Positions 15,947 to 24,123 of a DNA stretch of 28,266 nt are shown in pieces; position 1 is the first letter of the stretch, and every line of letters begins with the position of its first letter. The DNA is taken from NCBI GenBank assembly GCA_023392575.1, contig JAEVYV010000113.1, forward strand, positions 1 to 28,266, given 5' to 3'. The DNA is from Bacteroidota bacterium. Its GTDB lineage: Bacteria; Bacteroidota; Bacteroidia; Chitinophagales; Chitinophagaceae. The notes below the pieces were generated by a model. It was not told where the DNA came from. It saw only the letters and a list, made by a program, of their open reading frames with translations, and ran no database searches. The position numbers and the translations under genes were made by a program.

Positions 15947-16302
15947 GTGTTCCCTTCTGCCCACACTTTTGCGCTATGCTTCCCTAGCGGTGTTCGCCAT
16001 AACGGAGAAGGTTTTTACTCTTTTTCGATTGATTTAGCTTAACGATTACTTTCTTCAAATTAGTCATCCGAAACGGATGCTCTCGGGCCTTAACCACTGA
16101 TACCCAACCGCTGTCCAGGAAATACGTCCTGGGCCGTAAGACGGCAGACGTGAGACAGAATCACTTTCTTTCTCTTCTGTCAACGACCATCTGCCATCCG
16201 GATAGCCGTTTGGTATTAGCGTTTGCCTGGCCGGAGGTTTGAGTTTATCCAAACAACAAATCATATTTATGCTTATCTTAAATACCATAATCTGCTGTTT
16301 TC
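15947..16302. other. Repeat- and hairpin-rich spacer
   Basis: No gene that I can support lies here. It contains repeat copy B (16102-16221). It also has two short perfect hairpins: CATCCG-AAA-CGGATG at 16065-16079, and CCAGGA-AATACG-TCCTGG at 16115-16132, the second inside the repeat. The last 80 bases are AT-rich and probably hold the promoter of the lipoprotein gene, though no clean consensus is visible. Confidence 0.6.
16102..16221 (+). repeat. Dispersed intergenic repeat, copy B
   Basis: Plus-strand blocks in order are ACCCAACCGCT (16102-16112), a 26-base core at 16135-16160, a CTTTC...CTTCTGT block and TTTGGTATTAGCG (16209-16221). Each has its counterpart in the reverse complement of 254-361. 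The three core differences are all A/G changes. This copy contains an extra 6-bp hairpin (16115-16132) between the first block and the core that is not obvious in copy A. Confidence 0.7.
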
Positions 16303-16623
16303 ATGCGCTGCACAGCTCTTGTACTGCTGGTATTTCTGCTTGGTTGCGAAACCCGTTCTTTCGATAGGGACAAAAGGCAAATAGCTGCCAAAGACGCCAT
16401 ACGGCATCAGCTCTCTCCATCTGCCCGCCATTTTGAGATTGTCCGTTTTAAAGAAGATACCTTGGCTGGCTGGAGCAATCCGCTTTTGAAACGCCCCATC
16501 CGGTACACCCTGCATTTTACCTACCTGGATTCGGCCCAAACCTGGCAGCAGGAAACCGGTTCTGTGCTGTTTTCGCCCAACGGGCAATCCATCCTTGCCA
16601 TAGAAATTGCCAACCGCCCATGA
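16303..16623 (+). CDS. Small lipoprotein of unknown function
   Basis: The 106-residue product starts with a lipoprotein signal peptide (MRCTALVLLVFLLGC), with Cys15 as the lipidated residue. It should be anchored in the inner or outer membrane. The mature part (about 91 residues) is predicted as helix then beta-rich (FEIVRFKEDTLAGWSN...IRYTLHFTYLDSAQTWQQ). It ends in a strand VLFSPNGQSILAIEIANRP, as in small beta-sheet domains. I recognise no family. Its stop is 16 bp before the acyltransferase gene, so the two are very likely one operon, and the lipoprotein may assist the acyltransferase. Confidence 0.75.
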   Translation: MRCTALVLLVFLLGCETRSFDRDKRQIAAKDAIRHQLSPSARHFEIVRFKEDTLAGWSNPLLKRPIRYTLHFTYLDSAQTWQQETGSVLFSPNGQSILAIEIANRP

Positions 16624-16639
16624 CGCTTAAAACAAAAAT

Positions 16640-17770
16640 ATGAAGCCGCTACAACGCTTTGTTTCCCTGGATGTATTTCGGGGCATGACCATCTGCTTTA
16701 TGATCATTGTAAACACACCCGGCAGCGGTGCAACCCCTTTTGCTCCTTTGGAGCATGCGGCCTGGCATGGCTTTACGCCGACCGACCTGGTGTTTCCCTC
16801 TTTTTTATTTGCCGTGGGCAATGCCATGAGCTTTTCGCTGGAACGCTACCGCCAGCTGGGGAGCCCTGCTTTTTTAAAAAAGGTGGTCAAACGAACGGTG
16901 CTCATTTTTCTTTTGGGCTACCTGATGTATTGGTTCCCTTTTTTCCGGCTCGATGATGCCGGTCGTATGACCGGCGCTCCCATTGCCGATACCCGCATCA
17001 TGGGGGTGCTGCAACGAATAGCCCTTTGTTATTTTTTTGCCTCCCTGCTCATTCATTACCTGCGGCCCCGAACGGTGCTTGTTGTCAGCGTTTTGTTGTT
17101 GCTTGGTTATTGGGGTGTGCTGCTTGTTTTTGGCGATGCCGCCCAGCCCTATAGCCTATTGGGGAATGCCGGTCTTTACCTGGACCGGTTTTTAATGGGC
17201 AACAATCATTTGTACCACGGAGAAGGCGTGGGCTTTGATCCGGAAGGCCTGCTGAGCACCCTGCCGGCCATTGTCAATGTGGTGGCGGGGTATTTTGCCG
17301 GCGTGTACATTCAGCAAAAAGGAAAGAATTACGAAACCCTGGCCAAATTACTGCTGGCGGGTTGTCTGTTGGTTTTTATTGCCCTGGGGTGGAACATGGT
17401 GTTTCCCATCAACAAAAAATTATGGACGTCCTCCTTTGTGCTGCTTACCTCAGGGCTCGATCTGTTGCTGATCGCTGCCCTTGTGTATGTGGTGGAGATG
17501 AAAAACCAAACAGGCCGGTGGACAAATTTTTTTCTGGTGTTTGGCAAAAACCCCCTCTTTATTTATCTCCTGTCGGAGCTGCTGGTCACCATTTTGTACA
17601 TGATACCGGCCGGGCAGGGCCAAAGCCTGTACGCCTGGATCAACCAGGTGTTTTTCCAGGTGGTGGCACCCGGGGCCGTGGGTTCGCTGCTTTTTGCCCT
17701 TGCCTACATGCTGCTTTGCTGGAGCATGGGCTGGTGGTTGAACAAAAACAAGATTTACATCAAGGTATAG
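16640..17770 (+). CDS. HGSNAT-like membrane acyltransferase (DUF5009/DUF1624 family)
   Basis: This 376-residue inner-membrane protein has about ten helices. It belongs with heparan-alpha-glucosaminide N-acetyltransferase, which moves an acetyl group across the membrane to a sugar amine. The N-terminal signature RFVSLDVFRGMTICFMIIVNTPG (about 6-28) and EHAAWHGFTPTDLVFPSFLF (38-57) match the family. His39 in this block aligns, from memory, with the His proposed to be catalytic in human HGSNAT. Other visible family segments are the YFAG and GKNPLFIYLLSEL stretches. It lies between the lipoprotein gene (16 bp) and the Gfo/Idh/MocA gene (96 bp). The acceptor sugar in bacteria is generally unknown. 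Acetylation of a periplasmic or cell-wall sugar is the likely role. Confidence 0.87.
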   Translation: MKPLQRFVSLDVFRGMTICFMIIVNTPGSGATPFAPLEHAAWHGFTPTDLVFPSFLFAVGNAMSFSLERYRQLGSPAFLKKVVKRTVLIFLLGYLMYWFPFFRLDDAGRMTGAPIADTRIMGVLQRIALCYFFASLLIHYLRPRTVLVVSVLLLLGYWGVLLVFGDAAQPYSLLGNAGLYLDRFLMGNNHLYHGEGVGFDPEGLLSTLPAIVNVVAGYFAGVYIQQKGKNYETLAKLLLAGCLLVFIALGWNMVFPINKKLWTSSFVLLTSGLDLLLIAALVYVVEMKNQTGRWTNFFLVFGKNPLFIYLLSELLVTILYMIPAGQGQSLYAWINQVFFQVVAPGAVGSLLFALAYMLLCWSMGWWLNKNKIYIKV

Positions 17771-17866
17771 CCACCGGGTTTGCGTAAATCAATCGGGCCG
17801 TGGTTTCCGGGAAATCTTTTTTTATCTCTGCAATCATCAATAACTTGGAAAGTCAATAACGTATTT

Positions 17867-19237
17867 ATGGGAAAAAACGAAAAATCAAGACGGTCCTTTA
17901 TCACCAATGTTACCAAGGGAATGATCGGGGCTACCCTCATGCCTTCCATCATTACGCCCAAAGACCGGGAAAGAAACATCAAAAGCCTGGTTCGCTCCAA
18001 TACTCAGTACACGGCCAACGACCAAATACAAATAGCCCTGATTGGTTCGGGCGGCATGGGAGTGGCCGATGCCAATACGGCGCTGACGGTGCCCGGCATT
18101 AAGCTGGTAGCGGTTTGCGATCTGTACGACGGCCGTTTGGCCGAAGCCAAAAAGCGCTGGGGGGCGGATATTTTTACCACCCGCGACTACCGGGAGATCC
18201 TCAGCCGCAAAGATGTGGATGCGGTGATCATTGCCACTCCGGATCACTGGCACAAAGACATTTCGGTTGCTGCCATGAACGCCGGCAAACACGTGTACTG
18301 CGAAAAACCCATGGTGCACGATGTTTCCGAAGGCCCCGCTGTAGTGGAGGCCCAAAAACGCAATAAGGTGGTGTACCAGGTGGGCAGCCAGGGGCTCAGC
18401 TCTTTGGGCAACGAAAAAGCAAAAGAACTGTTGAAAGACGGCGCCATCGGCCAGCTCAATTATGCCGAAGGCTTTTGGGCCCGTATGTCGCCAACCGGCG
18501 CCTGGCAATATCCCATTCCGGCCGATGCCTCGCCCAAAACCGTGGATTGGGAAGCTTTTGTGGCCAATACCAAAAAAAGAGCTTTTGACGCCACCCGTTT
18601 TTTTCGCTGGCGCAACTACCGCGATTACGGTACCGGCGTTTCGGGTGATTTGTTTGTTCACTTGTTTTCCAGCCTTCATTTTGTCACCAATTCCGTAGGG
18701 CCCAATAAGGTGATGGCCACAGGCGGTCTCCGCTACTGGAAGGACGGCCGTGAAGTACCCGATGTGATGCTGGGCATGTTTGACTACCCCGAAACCGCCC
18801 AACACCCGGCGTTTAATCTTTCGCTGCGGGTCAATTTTGTAGACGGAACCGGCGGCACCAACTACCTGCGCATGGTCGGAAGTGAAGGTTCCATGACGGT
18901 GGAGTGGGACCGGGTAACGCTGTACAAGAACAAATCGGTGGTGGATGCCAACGATCCTTTGTTGCAAACAAAAAATGGCCCGGCAGGCAAGGAATATGTG
19001 TACGAACGCAAAACCATGCTGCCCCCCGAAAAACTGGAATACAATGCCGAGGAAGGATACAAAGGCGCCCACTTCGATCATTTCTATAACTGGGCCACGG
19101 CCATTCGTACCAACAAAGATGTCGTTGAGAATTCGCTGTTTGGTTACCGGGCTGCGGCACCGGCCTTGCTTTGCAACGACAGTTATTTTGACAACAAGAT
19201 CATTCAATGGGATCCAAAAAATCTGAAACTTATTTAA
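17867..19237 (+). CDS. Gfo/Idh/MocA family oxidoreductase with Tat-type signal
   Basis: This 456-residue NAD(P)-dependent sugar oxidoreductase is probably exported folded. The N-terminus KSRRSFITNVTKGMIGATLMPSI has the twin-arginine SRRSFIT motif and a short hydrophobic stretch. The Rossmann fold follows, with the nucleotide loop ALIGSGGMG (57-65), the acidic VCDLYDGR end, and the conserved EKP (146-148) that positions substrate and cofactor. The C-terminal domain is of the long Gfo/Idh/MocA type common in Bacteroidota. The ATG at 17867 is chosen because the open frame to 17780 adds sequence ahead of the Tat motif that is unlike any signal. The DUF1080 lipoprotein follows after 9 bp. Together they suggest 3-keto-sugar chemistry in the periplasm; the substrate is not known. 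Confidence 0.9.
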   Translation: MGKNEKSRRSFITNVTKGMIGATLMPSIITPKDRERNIKSLVRSNTQYTANDQIQIALIGSGGMGVADANTALTVPGIKLVAVCDLYDGRLAEAKKRWGADIFTTRDYREILSRKDVDAVIIATPDHWHKDISVAAMNAGKHVYCEKPMVHDVSEGPAVVEAQKRNKVVYQVGSQGLSSLGNEKAKELLKDGAIGQLNYAEGFWARMSPTGAWQYPIPADASPKTVDWEAFVANTKKRAFDATRFFRWRNYRDYGTGVSGDLFVHLFSSLHFVTNSVGPNKVMATGGLRYWKDGREVPDVMLGMFDYPETAQHPAFNLSLRVNFVDGTGGTNYLRMVGSEGSMTVEWDRVTLYKNKSVVDANDPLLQTKNGPAGKEYVYERKTMLPPEKLEYNAEEGYKGAHFDHFYNWATAIRTNKDVVENSLFGYRAAAPALLCNDSYFDNKIIQWDPKNLKLI

Positions 19238-19246
19238 ACAAAACGC

Positions 19247-19963
19247 ATGAAACCTGTTTTTTTCTCCTGGCTGGCCGCTTCTTTACTACTTAGTTGCGGA
19301 GAGACCAAAGAAACCGCAAATACGAATGAAATGACAACGACTTCAGCCGATGCTGGTTATACCTCCTTGTTTGACGGCCAAACCCTGACGGGCTGGCGCA
19401 CTTATCAGAATAAGCCGGCTGATTCCTGGGCGGTAAAGGACGGTGCCATCTATTGCAAGGGCAGCACAACAGATAAAAGCGACCTGCGGGCCGATCTGAT
19501 CACCACAGGGCAATATGAGAACTTTGAACTTTCACTGGACTGGAAAATTTCGCCCCAGGGAAACAGCGGCATCATGTACCTGGTAAGCGAGGAATTTCCG
19601 GCAGCCTATTTAAGCGGACCCGAATACCAGGTGATTGATGATCTGGGTTTTCCGCAAAAACTGGAAGACTGGCAAAAAACCGGCGCCAACTATGCCATGG
19701 ATGCGGCGCCAGCGGCACAGCCTAAACCGGTAGGCGAATGGAACCATACAAAAATTGTAGTGAATAAAGGACATGTAGAACACTGGCTGAACGGAACAAA
19801 AGTGGTGGACTACCAGTTATGGACCGACGAATGGACCCAAAAAAAAGCCACCGGTAATTGGAAGGAGACGCCCGGCCATGGCATGACCAAAAAAGGCCAT
19901 ATTGCCCTGCAGGACCACGGCAGCGAGGCCTGGTTTAAAAATATTAAGATCCGGGAGCTCTGA
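19247..19963 (+). CDS. DUF1080 lipoprotein (3-keto-disaccharide hydrolase family)
   Basis: The 238-residue protein has a lipobox LLLSC (Cys17) and a Thr/Glu/Asn-rich linker. The DUF1080 (PF06439) concanavalin-like beta-sandwich begins at YTSLFDGQTLTGWRTYQN. Typical blocks are present: DWKISPQGNSGIMYLVSE, GPEYQVIDD, PVGEWNHTKIVV...VEHWLNGTKVVDYQL and GHIALQDHGSEAWFKNIKIREL. Some members act on 3-keto sugars made by Gfo/Idh/MocA-type oxidoreductases, so the 9-bp spacing to that gene is a strong functional link. By this reading the partner oxidises C3 of a glycoside and this enzyme cleaves the labile bond. A terminator follows 20 bases after the stop. Confidence 0.92.
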   Translation: MKPVFFSWLAASLLLSCGETKETANTNEMTTTSADAGYTSLFDGQTLTGWRTYQNKPADSWAVKDGAIYCKGSTTDKSDLRADLITTGQYENFELSLDWKISPQGNSGIMYLVSEEFPAAYLSGPEYQVIDDLGFPQKLEDWQKTGANYAMDAAPAAQPKPVGEWNHTKIVVNKGHVEHWLNGTKVVDYQLWTDEWTQKKATGNWKETPGHGMTKKGHIALQDHGSEAWFKNIKIREL

Positions 19964-19982
19964 TCCTTCAATCATCGTTCTG

Positions 19983-20009
19983 AAAACCGGCAACCCTGCC
20001 GGTTTTTTT
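19983..20009 (+). terminator. Terminator after the DUF1080 gene
   Basis: AAAACCGGCA (19983-19992) pairs perfectly with TGCCGGTTTT (19997-20006) around a 4-base loop. A T-run to 20009 follows. It ends the lipoprotein/acyltransferase/oxidoreductase/DUF1080 run. Confidence 0.88.
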
Positions 20010-20024
20010 GTGCGGCGAGGGGAG

Positions 20025-21002
20025 CTATTTTTTTTGAAGCAGCAACGCCCCCACCGCCAGGCAAAACAGCAAGGCCCCGGCCAGCTTTATCGGCCGACGG
20101 GGAGCGGTGTTTCGCCAGCCTCCGTCTATGCCGCTCCCATAATCTACGGTATGCAATACATTGCCGCTGGTGTCTTCGGTTTCATCCGCCTCTTGCAAAT
20201 AGTTTTTTATGACCGAGGCGGTAATGTTCCGGCTCAGGCGGGGGAAGAGGGTATGCGCCATTTTTAAAAAACCGGCGGCAGCGCCAATGGTGGCCGAAGA
20301 CCTGGGGTGTTGCACAATAGAAACCACGGTCCGGGCTACTTTTCTGGGGTCATAAACCGGCGGTGCCGGCTTTAACATCCTGCCGGTAAAATTGGCTGCG
20401 TGCTGTATGCCCGGTGTGTCCAAGAACGCAGGATAAAGATCGCATACCTGTATGTGCGGGTAAGGGATTAATTCGCCTTTCAGGGATTCAGAAAAGCCGC
20501 GGAGGCCAAACTTGCTGGCTGTATAGGCGGCGGCGTAAGGTGTGGGAAACCACCCACCCACCGAGATGTTGTTGATCAGCAGTCCATACCCCTGTTGTTT
20601 AAAATAAGGCAGCACGGCATGGGCGCCGTGCATATACCCCAGCAGGTTGGTTTTAATCACTTCTTCGTGCACTTCTGTCGGCGTTTGATCCAGCTCGCCG
20701 GCAGCAAGCACACCGGCATTGTTGATCCATACATCAATCTTGCCGCCAAAGCGGTAGGCGGCTTTGGCCAGTTCCTGCACGGTATCGGCATACCGTACGT
20801 CTGTGGGCACGGCCAGGGCCGATCCGTTCAGCTCTTCGCACTCGGCCACTACTTCTTTTAAAGCCTCTTCTCTGCGGGCCGCCAGTACCAGTTGTGCGCC
20901 CTGAGCGGCCAGCTCTACGGCCATGGCGCGGCCCACTCCGCTGGAAGCCCCGGTAATCACAATAACCTTGTCCTGTAAAGCTGTTTCCGATCTGCTGCTC
21001 AT
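20025..21002 (-). CDS. Short-chain dehydrogenase/reductase with C-terminal membrane helix
   Basis: The 325-residue classical SDR has the cofactor motif TGASSGVG (18-25), the NNAG motif (94-97), and the catalytic Ser147, Tyr160 and Lys164 (YTASK), with Asn119 completing the tetrad. The AARRE stretch after the second strand suggests NADP preference. The core ends near residue 240. A linker and a C-terminal TM helix (about 305-322, IKLAGALLFCLAVGALLLQ) would tether it to the membrane with the active site in the cytoplasm. It begins 109 bp after the zwf stop on the same strand and could draw on the NADPH made by the upstream gnd and zwf products. The substrate is unknown. Confidence 0.9.
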   Translation of the reverse strand: MSSRSETALQDKVIVITGASSGVGRAMAVELAAQGAQLVLAARREEALKEVVAECEELNGSALAVPTDVRYADTVQELAKAAYRFGGKIDVWINNAGVLAAGELDQTPTEVHEEVIKTNLLGYMHGAHAVLPYFKQQGYGLLINNISVGGWFPTPYAAAYTASKFGLRGFSESLKGELIPYPHIQVCDLYPAFLDTPGIQHAANFTGRMLKPAPPVYDPRKVARTVVSIVQHPRSSATIGAAAGFLKMAHTLFPRLSRNITASVIKNYLQEADETEDTSGNVLHTVDYGSGIDGGWRNTAPRRPIKLAGALLFCLAVGALLLQKK

Positions 21003-21111
21003 AACGGTGATTTTTAAAATGGCAGCAACAAATACGCCATGGCAATCGCCAGCTGGTTTGGAGGTGGAAAGCAGCGGACGGCTTGTCTTATAAGTGTGGT
21101 GGGGTGCCGGA

Positions 21112-22617
21112 TTATTTTCGCTCCGGTAGTGTTACCCAATGGTGTTCGTCTTTGGCAATTAGGGCCTCCGAGTCTTCGGGGCCCCAGGAGCCGGGGGCAT
21201 AATTGGGGAAATCAACCGGCTGGCGGGTTTGCCAGGTTTCCAAAATGGGTTCAATGATTTTCCAGGCGGCTTCCACCTGATCGGCACGCATAAACAAGGT
21301 GGCATCGCCTTCGATCACGTCTTCCAGCAGGGTTTCATAGGCGTCGGGCTGGTTGTCGCCGTAGGCTTCTGTATAGCTAAAGATCATGTCCACCGGCTGC
21401 AGCACCATGTGGGGGCCGGGTTGTTTGGCCTGAAAGCGGAGCCGGATATCCATTTCGGGCTGGATGCTGATGGTGAGCCGGTTGGGGCGCCAGGTTTCTC
21501 CGGCCTCCGGAGGAAAGGCATATTGCGGGGCCGGTTTAAACTCAATGGCAATGATGGTGGATTTTGATTGCATGGCTTTGCCCGTTCGCACATAAAAGGG
21601 CACGTCTTTCCAGCGCCAGTTGTCTACGTAAAATTTGACGGCGGCAAAGGTTTCTACAAAAGATTGGGGCGATACGTTTTTCTCCTCCCGGTAGGCTTTC
21701 ATTTGTTTTCCTTTCATCCAGCCGGCGCCGTATTGTCCGCGAACCGCGTTTTTATGCACCTCGTCCTTTTCCCATTGGCGGATGGCCATCAGCACATCCA
21801 GTTTTTTGTTCCGGATTTCATCGGCATCAAAAGACACGGGGGCTTCCATGGCAATCATGCACAGCAGCTGCAAAATATGGTTTTGAACCATGTCTCTTAA
21901 GGCCCCGGAGTTTTCGTAATAGCCGCCCCGGTCTTCCACCCCAATAGATTCTGCTGCGGTGATTTGTATGTGGTCAATGTAATGGCTGTTCCAGATGGGT
22001 TCGAACAGACCGTTGGCAAAGCGCAGGGCCAAAATATTTTGTACGGTTTCTTTGCCCAGGTAATGATCGATCCGGTAAATCTGTTCTTCTTTAAATAAAC
22101 GGCTTAGCCGTTCGTTTAATTCGGTTGCGCTTTTCAGATCGTGGCCAAAGGGTTTTTCAAAAACCATCCGGGAGCGGGCCGCATTGGTGGTCAGCTTGGC
22201 CTTGTACAGTTTTTCGGCAATATCCGGTGCCAGTTGCGGGGCCACCGATAAATAATAAATGGTTGTGGCTTTGGCCTTCCAGGCTTCTTCGTTTTTTTTA
22301 ATTCGGGAAGCAATGCTTCGATAGGTGCGGTCGCTTTCCAGATCGCCCCTGAGGTATTCGATATGGGTCGAAAATTCTTTCCAGGCAATTTGGATGCAGC
22401 CCGGTCTTCGGGAGTGCTCTTCAATTCCTTTTTTGCTGTGGTTGCGAAAGCTGGAATGGGTATAATTGCTTCGGCCAATGCCCACAATCAAAAATTTTTC
22501 CGGCAAGTATTTGTCCAGGTAAAGGTTGTACAAAGCCGGCATCAGCTTGCGGTAGGTAAGATCGCCGCTGCCGCCAAAGATGAAGATGATGGTGGGTGGT
22601 TTGGAGTTTACTTGCAT
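21112..22617 (-). CDS. zwf: Glucose-6-phosphate 1-dehydrogenase
   Basis: This enzyme oxidises glucose 6-phosphate to 6-phosphogluconolactone and makes NAD(P)H, the entry into the oxidative pentose phosphate pathway. The nucleotide loop FGGSGDLTYRKLMPALYNL is at 14-32, EKPFGHDL at 154-161, and the substrate-binding signature RIDHYLGKE at 182-190. The length of 501 residues is normal. I chose ATG 22617 (MQVNSKPPTIIFIFGG). The open frame to 22743 would read through a tandem 8-bp repeat and part of gnd. It is the second pentose phosphate gene of the run, 79 bp after gnd. The lactonase gene pgl, often next in Bacteroidota, is not here; the SDR gene occupies that place. Confidence 0.96.
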   Translation of the reverse strand: MQVNSKPPTIIFIFGGSGDLTYRKLMPALYNLYLDKYLPEKFLIVGIGRSNYTHSSFRNHSKKGIEEHSRRPGCIQIAWKEFSTHIEYLRGDLESDRTYRSIASRIKKNEEAWKAKATTIYYLSVAPQLAPDIAEKLYKAKLTTNAARSRMVFEKPFGHDLKSATELNERLSRLFKEEQIYRIDHYLGKETVQNILALRFANGLFEPIWNSHYIDHIQITAAESIGVEDRGGYYENSGALRDMVQNHILQLLCMIAMEAPVSFDADEIRNKKLDVLMAIRQWEKDEVHKNAVRGQYGAGWMKGKQMKAYREEKNVSPQSFVETFAAVKFYVDNWRWKDVPFYVRTGKAMQSKSTIIAIEFKPAPQYAFPPEAGETWRPNRLTISIQPEMDIRLRFQAKQPGPHMVLQPVDMIFSYTEAYGDNQPDAYETLLEDVIEGDATLFMRADQVEAAWKIIEPILETWQTRQPVDFPNYAPGSWGPEDSEALIAKDEHHWVTLPERK

Positions 22618-22629
22618 TTTATCATTTTG

Positions 22630-22661
22630 AAGTTCACGAGTTCCAAAGTTTACAAGTTCAC
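22630..22661 (-). repeat. Four-unit 8-bp tandem repeat upstream of zwf
   Basis: Read on the minus strand the units are GTGAACTT, GTAAACTT, TGGAACTC and GTGAACTT, with no gaps. It lies in the gnd-zwf spacer, 12 bases before the zwf start codon, so it is in the untranslated leader of zwf if the run is one transcript. Confidence 0.65.
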
Positions 22662-22696
22662 CAGTTTTAGCTGTCTTCAACCTGTGAGCCGTATAA

Positions 22697-24121
22697 CTAT
22701 TTCCCAGCCTGCCATTCCGTATGAAAAACACCTTCCCGGTCAATGCGCTGGTAGGTATGGGCCCCGAAATAATCCCGTTGTGCCTGTATTAAATTGGTGG
22801 GCAGCCGGTCGCTCAAAAAAGCGTCGTAATAGGCCAGGGCGCTGCCGATGCCTGCCACCGGAATTTTTGACTGCACTGCCAGGGCCACCAGGCGCCGCAG
22901 GCTGCCCTCTCTTTTTTTCAACAAAACAGCAATGTCTTTATCCAGCAAAAGATTGGGCAGACGGGGATTGTTTGCAAAAGCAGCGGTAAAGTTCCCCAGC
23001 AGGGCCGAACGGATGATGCAGCCCGATTTCCATACCTGAATGACCGAGGGCAGGGGAATGTTCATTGCCCATTCGTCCGATGCCTTTGCCAGCATACTTA
23101 AGCCCTGGGCATAGGCAATGACAAAACAAAAAGCCAGGGCGTTTTCCAGATCGGTAAGCAATTCGTCGCCGGCTTTTATGGGAGAAAGCTCGGGGGCATA
23201 CAGTTGGGCCGCCTGGGTTCTTTGTACTTTGTACACCGAAAGATCCCTCAGGGCAACGGCCATGTCAATGGTGGGAATGGCAACCGGCAGATCCATGGCC
23301 TCCTGCGAGGTCCACTTCCCCGTGCCTTTGGACCCTGCCTGGTCCAGGATTTTGTCGATTAAAAAATCGTTGGAATTCTCTGTTTCGCTGTCACTGGTTT
23401 TGAATATTTCGGCCGTGATTTCAATTAAAAAAGAATGCAACTGCCCATCGTTCCATTTTAAAAAAATGTTGTGCAGCGCCTGGTTGTTCCAGCCGGCGCC
23501 GCGGTGCAACAGGTCGTAGGCTTCGCTGATCATTTGCATCAGGGCATATTCAATGCCGTTGTGTACCATTTTTACATAATGCCCGGCCGCGCCGTTTCCC
23601 ATGTAGGCCACGCAGGGAACACCGTTTGCTTTGGCGGCAATGGCTTCCAAAATGGGTTTTAGGTATTGATAGGCTTCCTCATCGCCCCCGGGCATCATGC
23701 TGGGTCCGTACCGGGCGCCGGCCTCTCCGCCCGAAACGCCCATTCCAAAAAAATGGATGCCCTTATCCTGCAGGTAATGGATGCGCTTCAGGGTGTCTTT
23801 GTGAAACGAATTGCCTCCGTCGATGATGATATCTTCTTTTTCCAGGTGCGGAAGCAAATTGGCGATGACATCATCCACCGGTTTGCCCGCCGGTACCAGC
23901 ATCATGATTTTGCGGGGCTTTTTCAGGGCTGTGGTCAATTGGGCAATATCGGTTGTGCCTTTTACCGTGGTGCCGGGTTTGGCAGCGGCTTCCAGCTGAT
24001 CGGCCCTTTCCTGCCTAAGGTCAAAACCCATAACGGCGTAGCCCTTGTCGGCCATGTTGAGCAGCAGGTTGCTGCCCATCACGCCAATGCCGATCATTCC
24101 AAAATCAAAACGTGCATTCAT
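22697..24121 (-). CDS. gnd: 6-phosphogluconate dehydrogenase, decarboxylating
   Basis: This enzyme converts 6-phosphogluconate and NADP to ribulose 5-phosphate, CO2 and NADPH. The N-terminal Rossmann fold has GIGVMGSN (11-18) and DGGNSFHKDT (101-110). The substrate signature has MGVSGGEAGARYGPSMMPGG (127-146), followed by catalytic Lys184 and Glu191 in GHYVKMVHNGIEYALMQ. The all-helical C-terminal domain has GTGKWTSQEAMDLPVAIPTI, and the tail (AQRDYFGAHTYQRIDREG) reaches into the partner subunit. The 474 residues match the long dimeric class. It starts 2 bp after the stop of the cytochrome gene, so translation is probably coupled. Confidence 0.96.
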   Translation of the reverse strand: MNARFDFGMIGIGVMGSNLLLNMADKGYAVMGFDLRQERADQLEAAAKPGTTVKGTTDIAQLTTALKKPRKIMMLVPAGKPVDDVIANLLPHLEKEDIIIDGGNSFHKDTLKRIHYLQDKGIHFFGMGVSGGEAGARYGPSMMPGGDEEAYQYLKPILEAIAAKANGVPCVAYMGNGAAGHYVKMVHNGIEYALMQMISEAYDLLHRGAGWNNQALHNIFLKWNDGQLHSFLIEITAEIFKTSDSETENSNDFLIDKILDQAGSKGTGKWTSQEAMDLPVAIPTIDMAVALRDLSVYKVQRTQAAQLYAPELSPIKAGDELLTDLENALAFCFVIAYAQGLSMLAKASDEWAMNIPLPSVIQVWKSGCIIRSALLGNFTAAFANNPRLPNLLLDKDIAVLLKKREGSLRRLVALAVQSKIPVAGIGSALAYYDAFLSDRLPTNLIQAQRDYFGAHTYQRIDREGVFHTEWQAGK

Positions 24122-24123
24122 AT

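Noticed and set aside
16064..16288. Minus-strand open frame of 74 codons in the spacer before the lipoprotein
   Set aside because: It runs through repeat copy B and the hairpins, with no family-like sequence.
17885..19207. Minus-strand open frame of 440 codons opposite the Gfo/Idh/MocA gene
   Set aside because: Long but antisense to a gene with clear motifs; its composition is that of a shadow frame.
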